DNA of 64,000 nt from the NCBI GenBank assembly GCA_902729315.2, contig LR746267.1, positions 9,242,924 through 9,306,923 on the forward strand, read 5' to 3'. Both the position numbers and the translations under genes were made by a program. Shown piece after piece: positions 12,801-24,251 of the stretch; the first letter of the stretch is position 1; the number at the start of each line of letters is the position of its first letter. The DNA is from Spirodela intermedia. Lineage: Eukaryota > Streptophyta > Magnoliopsida > Alismatales > Araceae. The notes beneath the pieces were generated by a model, which made no database searches, was not told the DNA's origin, and saw only the letters and a list, made by a program, of their open reading frames with translations.

Positions 12801-13313
12801 CACCCGTGACCAGGGATCCCTGGTGATTATATCCGATTGTTTCCTCTCTGGGATTCCTCCCATGGTTGACTTTGGGTGTTTATTTACTATAAATGGAATT
12901 GTGTGGTTGCAGGTAGCTTTTGAGGACGGAAACACCACCTCCTATGCGCTGTTCAGCGCCCAGGAGAGGGGCCAGATGTTCGTCAGCCCCGGGACGGAGG
13001 TCTACAAGGGGCAGATTGTGGGCATCCACCAGCGCCCCGGAGACCTGTCGTTGAACGTCTGCAAGAAGAAGGCCGCCACTAACGTGCGCTCCAACAAGGA
13101 ACAGACAGGTGCGCGCGTTGACTTTCCCATGCTGCCGTTTATTTGGGTCGCTCACGGTTTTTCCTCTTCTGTTCGTACGCAGTGGTTCTCGACACGCCGT
13201 TGACTTACAGTCTCGATGACTGCATAGAGTACATTCAAGAGGATGAGCTCGTGGAGGTGACCCCTCAGAGCGTCCGGATGTGCAAGAACCCCAAGATCGT
13301 GAAGAAGAAATGA
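6814..13313 (+). CDS. SVR3: Chloroplast TypA/BipA-type translational GTPase
   Basis: Fourteen in-phase exons encode 679 residues: 6814-7039, 7650-7762, 8789-8992, 9759-9935, 10036-10188, 10937-11026, 11307-11441, 11535-11651, 12087-12238, 12316-12400, 12489-12583, 12657-12822, 12913-13108 and 13183-13313. Exon 1 is a Ser/Arg-rich plastid transit peptide. The GTPase has G1 AHVDHGKT, the switch RERGITI, G3 DTPGHSDF and G4 NKID. TypA-specific C-terminal blocks follow ([38 protein letters not shown]). It closely matches Arabidopsis SVR3, whose loss affects plastid rRNA processing and variegation. The protein is predicted to act on chloroplast ribosomes. All G-motifs are intact. MEM at 6814 is chosen over the upstream in-frame ATG at 6763. 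Confidence 0.96.
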
Positions 13314-13667
13314 GATCCCCCCCCACCCGCCTATTTATGTCAGCTTGTTGCGCTTCCAACGGGCCGGTTGACCTTGTCTCTTAGGTCAACGGGTAGATGC
13401 CGCGTAGGGCCACTCCACGGAGGTGTATATAGTAATTCTTCGGCGCATCAGGGCCATTTTTGGATATCCTGGGCGATCACTCCTCCGCCCTGTTCGCCAT
13501 TTTTGGAAAAAAATGCTGATCTCGGAGGAGCTGTGAACTGCTCCGTTTGTAGCCAAGTGTGCTTGGTATTGATCCATATAGGTTGAATGATGCGTGTTTA
13601 CTTCCTCTTTGGGGAAATCTGATGCTCTTCCTCCCTTCTCTTCGGCCCACGAGGCCCGACGACACCG

Positions 13668-13698
<31 letters not shown>

Positions 13699-13845
13699 AT
13701 AGGCGGTGAGGAGTAGAGGAGAGGCTATGATTCCTTGAATCGGTGGGAAGTTTCTAAGGCGATCTGTGGCGTCTGGCCAGAAGTCGGAGGAACGATTGGT
13801 GGACGCGGTGGAGCCGGAGGGCCGCGGCGAACTTTTGTTCAGAGA
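13314..13845. other. Intergenic: SVR3 3' UTR and next promoter
   Basis: Holds the SVR3 3' end and a short CT tract near 13669-13692. No coding frame with family resemblance is present. Confidence 0.5.
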
Positions 13846-16800
13846 ATGGAAGGATTTCGGTCACTCATGGCAGCGCCACCGCCGATGGTGGGGGGGACAA
13901 CTGAGAGCGATGGTGATGACGGACGAGAGACGCCGTCGTGGAGATCCAGTTGGACGCTCTCCCGTGGTTCTCTCCGGGATACGATCTGCGTAGAGACCTC
14001 CGAGTCGATCTTAGAAGATGCTGGAGTCGTCGACGGGGACGGCGCCGTCTGTGTCTCCGGAGGCCAGCTTCTGACAAGGCCGGTTGGTCGGGAGTCCGAT
14101 CCGTGCGAAATCACCGGTAGGTGCGCTTGTACATCATGATCACCTCCGGAGTTCTTGATCTCGCTACTTTTTCCTCTTCTACTCTCCTGTTAATGCCTTT
14201 CCCTGAGAGAGAGCTCGGCGGAGTTAGGGTATACCGAACGTTATCGCGATCGATAACAGCCGAGTACTGAAGGGGTTGGGATTTCTTCTTGAATCTGCTG
14301 TTGCTATTTCTGCTGATGTCTCCCAACCCCCCGCACCATCATCACCTCTTTTTCTGCTCATCAATTAGTCATGCTAGGGATTTTCTTATTCAACTGGCAG
14401 CTGAGATCCACCTTAGTCCTTCGAACAATTCTCATTTTCTTGATCCTTATTTTGGCGGTATTGCCTATTCTTCCCGTCACTTCTGGGAAATTCAGGGTTC
14501 TCTGCCACCTATCCATTATACTTCGTCCATCTTTCGAAGATGAAGTAAGAATCTGCCTTCTCCTAGCATTAGGCTTCGCGTATATGCTACTTTCAATAGT
14601 ATAAAGCAATGAAGCCTGGGATCTGTATTGTTATTTTATGATCATCGGTGCATATAGTTCATAAACCGTGAAATCCTTTTTTTCCATAAAGGTGCATACA
14701 CAACATAAACGGATCTAAAGACATTTCAGGTATACCCTTTATGCGTGATGAACAACTTCCTCTGGCCAAGACAGATAGTAAAAGGGCAATATAGTGCTAG
14801 AATTTTTTCTGGCTTTAACCTCATTGAATTAGGTGTTCTTATGACTGTAGCAGTTAGGATCTTCCCATTAACCATCTTATTCAATCACCACCATCACAAT
14901 ATCCCAGCACCATTTGCAATGGAGCTGCTTTCCTTCTAGGGGGGTTGTGTTGTTGTTGGTGTTTAATGGTACAGAAATAATCTACACTTCACTATTAGTC
15001 TCCACGGTAAGATTTGCTTTAGATTTGTTTTAGATTTATTTTGAGCAGATTTTCAATGCAGAAGTAACCACTAATATGTGGTCTTGCATGGATCCTACTT
15101 GGCAAGCTTGATTCCCCCTAGCAGACTACCTACTACTTGTATTCTGCAGTCTGTTTCAGGGAGAGACATGAAATTCACAGGGTCTATGTACGGAGCACGG
15201 CCCGAGTGTTTGAAATATATTACGGTTTGGAAGAGCAGGACGGAGACAATGAATACTTATGTACAGTGCGATGTGGACCCACTGAAAAGGAGGTACTTCT
15301 ACCCAGATTTGACGGTGAGGAAGAACATCTGAAGGACTCTAATGCATCTATCGAAGCTCCTGGGAAGACAACTAAAGGTGAAAATAACACAAGCAGTGAA
15401 GAAGATGGATGGGTCGAAGTCAAAGTTCCCGAGTCTCCTCTGCTTGGCACTGGGAGTGACCCTTTCTCTGACAATAAAGATGGGACTGTCAAGGCAAACG
15501 GTCAGGTAATTTAAACTTCTTCCCTGAATTGTCAATTCAAATATTTCTTGCGCTTTAAGAATATGATCTGATTGGCAACGAACGGCTGCAGATTTATTTT
15601 GAGGCAACTGCAGAAATTTCAGATGCAAGTCCTTGCATGTCCCTGAAAATCCGTCTGTTGTCTCTCCAAGCCAAAGAATGGATTCACATAGAGGAAGTTT
15701 ATATCTATGCAGACCCAGTCGAATCTACAGATTCAAGGCCTCCATTGAGCAAGGGAGAAGACATGGCTGGGAATTCTCTCTTGGCCATGCTTGTTCCTGG
15801 TATTCTGCAACTGTCAAAGCCAGGGAGCAGTAGAGTGCACGATACTGCTGCTTCTTTCAGCTCTGCTGTGCAGAAACATGGAAATAATGGAACAAAAGGA
15901 ATTGAGGAAATGAAACCTGAAACGGCAAAATCAGGATTGCAGAAAATATGCTCCACTTTGGAAGGGCAAGAGCACAAGCCAACTTTGGTGCCAATTGAAT
16001 CCAGTGAAATAATCACACGGTTGACAACTGAGAATTCAGGTCTCCGACATGTACCTGGATCTTCTCCTGAAAAAGATAATGGAATTTCTTGTCTTGAAAA
16101 AAAATTGGATGAGATTGTTTCGAGAATGGGAAGAATGGAAGATTACCTTTCGAGATTTGAAGAGAACATCCTGAAGCCTCTCAGTTGCATCGATACAAGG
16201 CTTCAGCAAGTGGAACGGCAATTAGATGCACTTTCCTCGAGGGGAGGGTCTTCCAGACCATTGGATTGCTCCAGGATTTCAGCACCAGAGTTTCAAATTG
16301 ATGAATGTGATTCTGACGGAGGCTTTGGTCTTCCAGATTTATCCAATGAAGATGCCACCGTCAGCAGCCTCAATCCGACCAAGGAAGGTGAAACTGTTAA
16401 CACCCCGGAGGTGGTCAAAGAATACGTCACTGTCGATGATCAACATGTAGGCGAAAAGCTGCCAAATGGTAATCCGGTGTTGGCAGCTGCTGGTGGGGAA
16501 GGATTTCCCTCTGCTTCGATATGTCCAGGTTTGCTCATAAAAGCACCAGATTTTCCTAACGAAGAAGATGAACATGTTAGCAGCAGTGACATTTCTGGAT
16601 CAGCTGTGATTGCTTTTACTAAAGTCAGAGCACCCTTCTCAATTGATGACGCATTAACTTCAGCGCTTGAGGCATTCATGCTGTCAGGATCCACCAACTC
16701 TCCCAAAAATAAGATCGATTCAGACCTTACGTCCCAAGCTTCAGATGAGGCCGATCATAACCCTAGTCTGGATGGAAATTTTTCAACGGGCATTGGAGGC

Positions 16801-17694
16801 CAAATTAAAGACACAATCGTCAATGAAACCAACGGAGTGCATAGTGTCGATTTGGTATCAGCCCAACGAGGTAAAGGGCAAGAGGCAAGTCACCTCCAGC
16901 AGTGGTCCCGGGGCATTTCTGGAGGTTTGGTCTCTGAAGAAGACGTATCTAACGACCAGTTTTTGGCGGATGATGTTGAGAGGGAGAGTGGAAATGGATG
17001 GGGTGACGATGTTAGAAACAGAGAGGATGCTCTAGCAGAATTCCCCTGTCCAACCAGAGGCTGGAAGAAGTGGGATGGCAGTGGTAGCTCAGACTCGACC
17101 ATTGATGCAAATGAAACTGAAAACCTTTCCAACATGGATTTGTCGGGTGAAAACAGCATGGATTTAGCAAACCAGCTCCACACCCTCCATAATCAATTTA
17201 ACGTGCACGAGGATGATTATGAATTAGGAATCGAGAGACTGAAGGGAGCAGGGGTCTGCGATGATCCCAACTCTGTCTCCGGTGATAGACCCATGGAACA
17301 TACCCAGGACCAGTCAAAGGAGGTGACCCAGCAGATTTTGAACGCTTTTCTGGGTAGTGTATTTAAGGTGGATAGTCAACAAGTGTCACACACTTCTCAG
17401 GAGGAATCAATTTTAGATGTGAAATTTGTTAGACATGAGGAATCAGAAGGTAGCTTTCACTTTGATGCCCTGGTAATGGATATGGCGGACCCGGGTGTTC
17501 CAGCTGATGACAGTATGTGTCTCAATGGAGTTGGAACTGCAAAGCAATATGATTCAGGTTCCGCAGAGATTACAGATTTGGGTGCTTCTCCTACCGGTGA
17601 GTGCTTACTAATCGATTTGGAGGTTGCTGTGAATGATGACAGCCCAGCCATGGAGGGAAGCCACAATCAGCAACCGTTATCCAGCTTAATATGA
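13846..17694 (+). CDS. Large uncharacterised plant protein with central coiled coil
   Basis: Three exons (13846-14116, 15150-15505, 15592-17694) join in phase and give 909 residues. The junction from exon 1 to exon 2 uses the acceptor at 15149, the only nearby one that keeps the frame RERHEIHRVYVRSTARVFEIYY. The first 210 residues form a folded-looking region (STARVFEIYYG, EYLCTVRCG, EDGWVEVKVPES). A hydrophobic block (MSLKIRLLSLQAKEWIHIEEVYIYADP) suggests a beta-rich domain. Residues near 375-415 (LEKKLDEIVSRMGRMEDYL and LQQVERQLDAL) form a coiled coil. The rest is acidic, Ser-rich and probably disordered. I do not recognise a named family or function. Exon 1 is less certain than the others. 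Confidence 0.8.
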
Positions 17695-18181
17695 CCTGTG
17701 TTGACTTCCCTTTTATAGCAAATCAAGAAAGATGCTTCAGAAACTGAGAGCAGGATAGGATATAAGGTAAGCTAAGGTTGATGGCCGTATACATAGTTGA
17801 TTTGACTCATTTTGCATCCTTGTCGCAGTCACAGCTATCTGGTTTGTATGAAGCTCAAGTATTTGAAAAAGTTGCATAAGAGGAACTGCTCTGAAGCCAA
17901 GCTGTCTGCTCTGTTGCAGTGTAGAGCAAGAGCCCGTCTCATCCTTCCATGATTACAGCATATATAATAATTGCCGCCGGAGTCTGCTACAAAATTGGTT
18001 TGTGCATGGGGAAATCTCCTCGTTCTTCCGATTTATGGCAAAACAACAATCCAAGACACATGGATGCCTTCCTATTTGAGATGCAGAAAGAGAAACAGAC
18101 ATCGGGTTCTTCTAAGAAGAAGAAGGACATGTATGGAACTCAAAAGCTTCCATGTGATTGAAAATAGCCACATCCGTCTCT
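17695..18181. other. Convergent 3' ends
   Basis: The unknown 909-residue gene (+) and sulfite reductase (-) converge here. The stretch looks like 3' UTR. GT/AG signals near 17719-17767 may mark a 3' UTR intron, but this cannot be established. Confidence 0.5.
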
Positions 18182-21100
18182 TCATGCTCCTTTGCCATTC
18201 TGCTGGGTTGAGACGAAGTTGTGGATGACCTCCGTTGCCAGTTGGTGAACAGTCTTGTTCTGCAGCTGCGCGAGCTCGTTCATGGCTTCGTATGTCTGTC
18301 TGTCGGAGAAAACTCTGAGATTGAACCCTGATGGGCTCTCTGTTGGGCCTTCCCATTTCTCCACTATGCTCTGGAGTTTCTCGAAGCCCTGATGAACATC
18401 ACCAGACAAACTTCGCTTATGTTTTGCCCAGTTGGTGGAAGCAAGATAAGGTATCAACTTCAGACCCATAAGCATGCCTAAACTACCATATTTGGTTTGG
18501 AACCCCATTTGTAGATATAATCATCACTACTTGTCAATATATGTAAAGGTTCTGTTTTATCTTTTCACAGAAAACAAAAAATCTTATCTACTGTGAGGAA
18601 TACGTTCATACTTTTTTCTTTACTGAGAATAATTACAGACAAAACAATCACAAAATGCTTCTGAAACATTGGTAGGGAAGCTGGTTACGGGGTACTTACG
18701 ATGCGATTAGTGAAGTCACCAAACGATTCTCCCTGCAAACGCTTTCTTTTCCAGTTGTAGAATAATGGTTCAAGAACCTTCTCCAGATCGTGGACCTTCA
18801 CCTTATTCATGAAGGTCCTTGCTAATTTTGTCTGGTTTGGTGTTCCTCCAAGCCAAATCTGAACATTGCATTCAAAAGGGATTAAATTAGTGGAAAATAT
18901 ATATTATATCAAACCAAATCTCTCAGCAAAGCATCAATCCTTGGTGATTTCATGTGTTACATTCTCTAAGCAGGAGAGTAGAACGACTTTTTTTTTTTCT
19001 TGTTTTTTTTTTTCTGTTTTCTTACCTGATAACTATTGGGTCCGTCACCAACAAGCCCTAGCTCAGCCATGTAAGGCCTGGCACAGCCATTGGGACATCC
19101 AGTGACCCTAATGACGACTGACTCCTTGAACTTGAGGCCAACCTGAAATAACGTACACATCAAGTACCAAGATTTCATAGTCCTCAGACTAGCCATTTTT
19201 CCTGATGAAAGCATATAAAAAAAAATTCATCATAAAATCTGTAGCACCATAGAAGAATGGATTACCTTGTCAAAAACAGCCCTAACTCGTTTGAGAATAT
19301 CTGGTATTCCTCGCTCAGCTTCTGTTATCGCCAGAGGACACAGCGGTAGAGCTGGGCACGCCATTGCAGTGATGTTAAGAGGATCAACATACCGAGGAAG
19401 CTGTGAATGGCATAAACAGTGAGGATCAGCTGTTGAGTACGAAGAAAGCAACCTTTAAAGACCCAACCTAGTAGTACTCCATTGTATGCTCATTCCTCAG
19501 GGGAATTTCTTTCCCTCTATGGAACTTTACATAGAGAACTCCATATCAACATCTGAATGGCCTGCAGGCGCTGTTTTACTCAGTTTTCTTTATACCTCGA
19601 GGGAAGTTTATAAGTGATATCTAAGAATCTACTTGATAAAATAACAAGTTGAGAGGGAAATCATCAGATATGAGATTCAACTGATACTAGCTCAACACCA
19701 ACTTTACTCAGGGGATTAGGGTGTAAGTTATCTACTGTGAGCTAGATTGGAGGATCAACATTTTGCAACACATAAATGCATGAAATCAATTACCAGTAAG
19801 CCCGCCTGCGCAAGAGCGGTGGTGATTGGCCTTCTCCATGTCTGGCGAATATCGCAGAGGATTAGGTTCTGGTTTGGAGTGATTCTTACACTCAGATTGT
19901 ATTTTTCGATTATCTCCCTCAACGTTTTCTTCATTTTCCCCCCAATTCGACCATTATCAACGTGAAGTCCACAGAACATCGCACCGTCACCCTGCAAGAA
20001 TTCCAAGAAAGGCAACAACACAGAGTTTCTTCTTCGTAAGCAAAAATAGAAAACGACATGCAAATCCGGCGCACAGCAGCAGATGAATGCTTGCTACAAC
20101 AAAATCTTGGTAAAAAGAAAAAATAACTGATTTTGGTAGTAACCACCTGCTCATGCCATCCAAGGTAACTCTCGAATTCCCATTCGGGTAGCTCTTTGAA
20201 GGGCTCGAACTTCTTGCCGTAGTACTCCTCAGTGACACTCCGAAACTTTTCGATTCCCCATTCGTTGACCAAATACTTCATTCTACTATATCGCCTTTCA
20301 TCTCTTCTCCCATGCTCACGCTGCACCACAACAATGGCTTTCACAGCATATAAGATATCTTCTTTCGGCACGTAACCAAGAGGCTTCGCCAGGCAAGGGA
20401 ATGTTGTCTCCACCCGATGGGTTCTCCCCATGCCACCTCCAACCTACAATTAAAGAAATATTTACAACGGAAAAAATGCCATTTATCACCCTCCGAGATA
20501 GAAATAATCCACAAAGGATGAAATTTTTATGTCTTACATAAATATTGAAGCCTTGAGGTTCCCCATCAGCGTCAGATACTAGTACCACACCGATGTCATT
20601 AGTGAGAATATCTACAGAGTTATCAGTGGGCACAGTAACAGCGATCTTGAACTTCCTGGGCAGGAACTGGGTGCCATATATGGGCTCTGGAGAATCAGGG
20701 AAGTTGGTCCCATGCGAGTTATCATTACGAGCTGTCACCACCTCAGGAGGCTCTGCCGACATGAATTTCTCCCCATCAACCCACAGGTCATAATATGCAC
20801 CGGACTGAGGAGTTAGAAGCGTAGCAATGTTATCCGCAGTCTCCTGAGCAAATAGATAATCCTTCCTTGTGAAGGGTGCTGCAGGGGCGAGAACATTTCT
20901 GTTCAGATCGCCGCATGCTCCAAGTGTAGATCCCATGCTCCTGATAATGGTGCTCAAAACAGTCTTCAGATTCTTCTTTAGAATACCATGCAGCTGAAAT
21001 GTTTGCCTGGTGGTCAAGCGGAGGGTGCCGCTACCAAACTCATCCGCAAGGTCGTCCATGGTCAAGTAGAGTTTATTTGTGACCTTGCCGCAGGGATTCT

Positions 21101-22603
21101 TGGTGCGAAGCATGAATTGATATGATTTTACACCACGCTCGTCTCTGTTAGTCTGCTGATAACTTCCGTGGAACTTGATCAGTTGTGTTGCAGCCTCATT
21201 TATATTCCCCGCCTCTGTTTCTAGCTCCTCCTTCAGAGGGTACCTGAGAAAGTTGCTCTGCTCTTTAAAGATTTCAACCTTGCTCCGTTTAGTCTCAGCT
21301 GAGTCAGTCTTCACGGGCTGCAAAGAAAAGCTCAAGTGATGAGGCAAATGCAAGAGAGAGCAGAAGTAAGAACACTCGGTTAATTGAGCCAATTATCACG
21401 GAGAACCTGCTGAAAACAACAACAACGCCCGCCATCTCCTTCCCCAGAAAATAAAAAACGTAGAAAAGAATAAATTGTAAAAACAAGCAGCCTTCAAGGA
21501 ATGAGATTATAAATAAAAGCACATGGCAGTTTCAGATCCAATTACATCCCTAATAGTAGTACTTTGTTACTGTTCATGGATGCCGTTCTTTTTTTGAAGT
21601 ACACAGCCCCTTCACAGATTTTTTATGGAAAACTTCGCAGGGCACATTATTTCAGAGAAACTTCATTCACACAATGTTTTTTCCCTGTTGTGATTCCATC
21701 TCTGGAAAGAGTTTTGATAAATTGAAGAACAGGATACGGAAAATCTCTCCAACAAAACTGAAACAGTGAATGGTAGGTAGAACATATTGTGGCATTGCAG
21801 TGTTTATACATGCCAACATATGAGGGTTTTACAAGTACCAATTGTGGCATTTCAATCTACATTCAATAGTAGGTAGAACATAGAAGTCATGGCCCAACAG
21901 GGATCAAGGATAGTGTGAGCTCTATTAGGAAAAATCATGAGCTTTTCGTTAGAATTTTTTTTGGGATATATAAGTTTCAAAAATATTAAAGTTCCTCCAA
22001 ATTTTGTAGAAATATAGGATAATTTAAACTTATTTTAGGGTGCTAGTTGGGGGAGGGAGTTGTTCTTGGTGGGAAGAAGAACCTTCTGAATGATTTCACA
22101 CGATATCCACATGAAACTACGCCATTAATCATCTTTTCGGATGTCCACCCCTTCTAGAGGTTAGTCAGTTGGGAGGAGTCCGTTTCGTCTTCTTCCATTT
22201 TACTTACAGATTCACAGAGAGCTCACTGGTGAAGGCATTCTATCTATGAAGATATCTATGAAGAAGGTTAAAAGGGAAGCTAAGAGCAGAACCTAGACCA
22301 CATTCAATGGATAAATATCCTGATAGCTTTAATGCATAGAGGACGAAGACCATGGCAAGGGATAGTCTGAAGCAGGACACAGAATGAAAGAAGGAAGAAG
22401 ACCATGAGCCTGACGACGACGGCGAAGAAGATACTCACAGTAGAGACTGCGGTTACTCCGGAGAACTTAGCAGGAGATGGAGGCACCGATCGGATGGACC
22501 TCGAGAGGGGAGCCAAGCCAGACGCCCTCAGACCCCGATACCTTTGAATGCACACATCCGGATCGCCGGAAACGGCAGAGCTCGCAGCACCGATCGCAGC
22601 CAT
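18182..22603 (-). CDS. SIR: Ferredoxin-dependent sulfite reductase, chloroplastic
   Basis: The enzyme reduces sulfite to sulfide with six electrons from ferredoxin, in plastid sulfur assimilation. Eight in-phase exons encode 685 residues: 22439-22603, 20538-21317, 20147-20443, 19794-19991, 19266-19400, 19026-19142, 18700-18858 and 18182-18388. Exon 1 is a transit peptide ([13 protein letters not shown]). Siroheme/substrate features include [17 protein letters not shown] and GGGMGRTHR. The four cysteines binding the 4Fe-4S cluster and siroheme are present as CPALPLC and CPNGC. The C-terminus ([20 protein letters not shown]) matches plant SiR rather than nitrite reductase. All introns after exon 1 fall between codons. 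The first intron is about 1.1 kb. Confidence 0.97.
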
Positions 22604-23053
22604 CAGTCACCACGGAAGGAGGAACAACAAGAAAGAATCCCCCAGGGAGCGAGGCAGAAAAGGAGGGATGGCGAAGAAGAGAGCGCTGCCGCAGTCGTCT
22701 GACAATCTAGAGTTTGACCTCGTGACCGCCGCCGGCGGCTAGCCGCCGCCAATCGTGGCAGCTCGGGAAGCGGGTGTGGCGAACGACGTCTTCGACGGCA
22801 TCGACCGAGCGAGTGGCGGCGGCGACAAACGAAAGCCGATCGATGAGGATGAAGAATAAATCCCTCCTCCTTTCTTTATTTTATTAATATATTTTTTATT
22901 ATTGCTGAAAATTGTTTTTTTTAAGTATCCGATTCGGGGGTGGCGGCGCTCTGATGCTACCTTCACTCCCTATTTTTCGCCTTTGCCTCTCTGTAGGTCT
23001 ATTCGATGGACGAACAGCCGCAGTTATAAACTGCAGCAGAACGAGACAGATGT
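22604..23053. other. SIR promoter and left edge of duplicated island
   Basis: SIR 5' leader and promoter, GC-rich to about 22740, then AT-rich. No gene is seen. The inverted duplication shared with 39.5 kb begins at about 23054. Confidence 0.5.
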
Positions 23054-24251
23054 TGACGACAGGGGTGTGGATATATCACAACCCGGCTCTCGCGCGTGCC
23101 ATCGGTCAACGTCGAGATTCACTGAACTTGGACACTATTTCAATCAAATATAATGTCACGAAAATAGATAATATAATATTTAAATATTGTATAATTGGGA
23201 AGACCTCTGTGAGGCCTGTGGGCTCTGGTGGGCCGCTGCTAACCTTTCGTTCCATCAGTCGAAGGGAAAGCCCATTATCTCTCCCTCTCTCTCTCGCAAA
23301 CTTGGATGTGAAAGAAAATTGCTCCCCAGGTTTTTTTCTTGTGCTCAAAATAATTAAAATATATATACTAGAAAGAAAAAGTGAAAGGACCCGCCAAAAA
23401 ATAATCATTTATTTTTATTTTTAGGAAATTAGACGGCGCGAAAAACTAAATTCGAAATTGGACGTCGCGATGGAGATTTATTAGGAGATAATCACGTGGT
23501 TGAGCACCCGACAACCATTTAAAACCGTTTAAAACCATTTAAAACCGTTTCCCGCGCTTCACCGGCTCCTCTTCGCAAGACCCACTCATCATCCTCCCCC
23601 CTGCATCCTCTTCCCGCCACCTTCTCTCTCTCTCATCCTGAGCAGAATCAAGAACCCGCTCCCATGGTGGAGATCGGAGGGAATGGCCGGGCTCTCCCCT
23701 GATCTGGCCTCCCACCCCTTCAAGCGGAACCACCTGCGGGGTCGGCTTTTCACCCCCTCCGCCTCCGGCTTAGAAGACGAGTGTTGGTGCCACCGATCGC
23801 GGCGCCGGCGGGTCCTCGGACGTCTCCGACGACGGGTGGCTGCGATCCGTGCCCCGCGGCGACTTGGCAGCGTCATCTTCCTCTAGTGGGACGGCGACAC
23901 CAAACACGGCCCCTGTCGCTACACCTGTTCGGCGGGGGTTTCAGCTGGAAGCAGGATCCTGCTGCATGCCGAATAAAGGACAGAACCTGCTCGGCGAGGA
24001 CACCCACTTCATCAGCAAGGCAGGAAAGGCCTTCGGCGTGCGTCGGGGGGGTGGACGGGCCGTTCACCCGGGTGGTCAGCGTCGGCGACAGTGGATTCAT
24101 GGTGGTGCGGGGCGGTGCCGTCGCCTACCGCTCCCCTCCACTGCAGAAACACTTCAATCACCCCTATCAGATCGACCGCCTGGACCCAGCCGATCCGCTC
24201 GACAGCGATATGAGCTTCACCGTGCGGCTCTCGCTAGGCAACGTCGTCCTT
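23054..24251 (+). pseudogene. PTC7-type PP2C pseudogene, copy 1 (deleted and truncated)
   Basis: This is the left arm of an inverted duplication. Non-coding 23054-23650 matches the reverse complement of 38994-39573. The coding part from about 23780 matches the reverse complement of 35.7-35.0 kb. PP2C features are GEDTHFISKAGKAFG, VGDSGFMVVRGG and YRSPP, with the N-terminal block GFQLEAGSCCMP, the set seen in plant PTC7/PP2C55-like phosphatases. About 187 bases present in copy 2 are missing after AFG, which removes the metal-binding ADGVGSW block and shifts the frame. Homology stops at about 24251, where transposon sequence begins. It cannot encode an active phosphatase. Confidence 0.85.

Noticed and set aside
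13735-13845. N-terminal extension of the 909-residue protein
   Set aside because: It would begin at TTG. The first in-frame ATG is at 13846.
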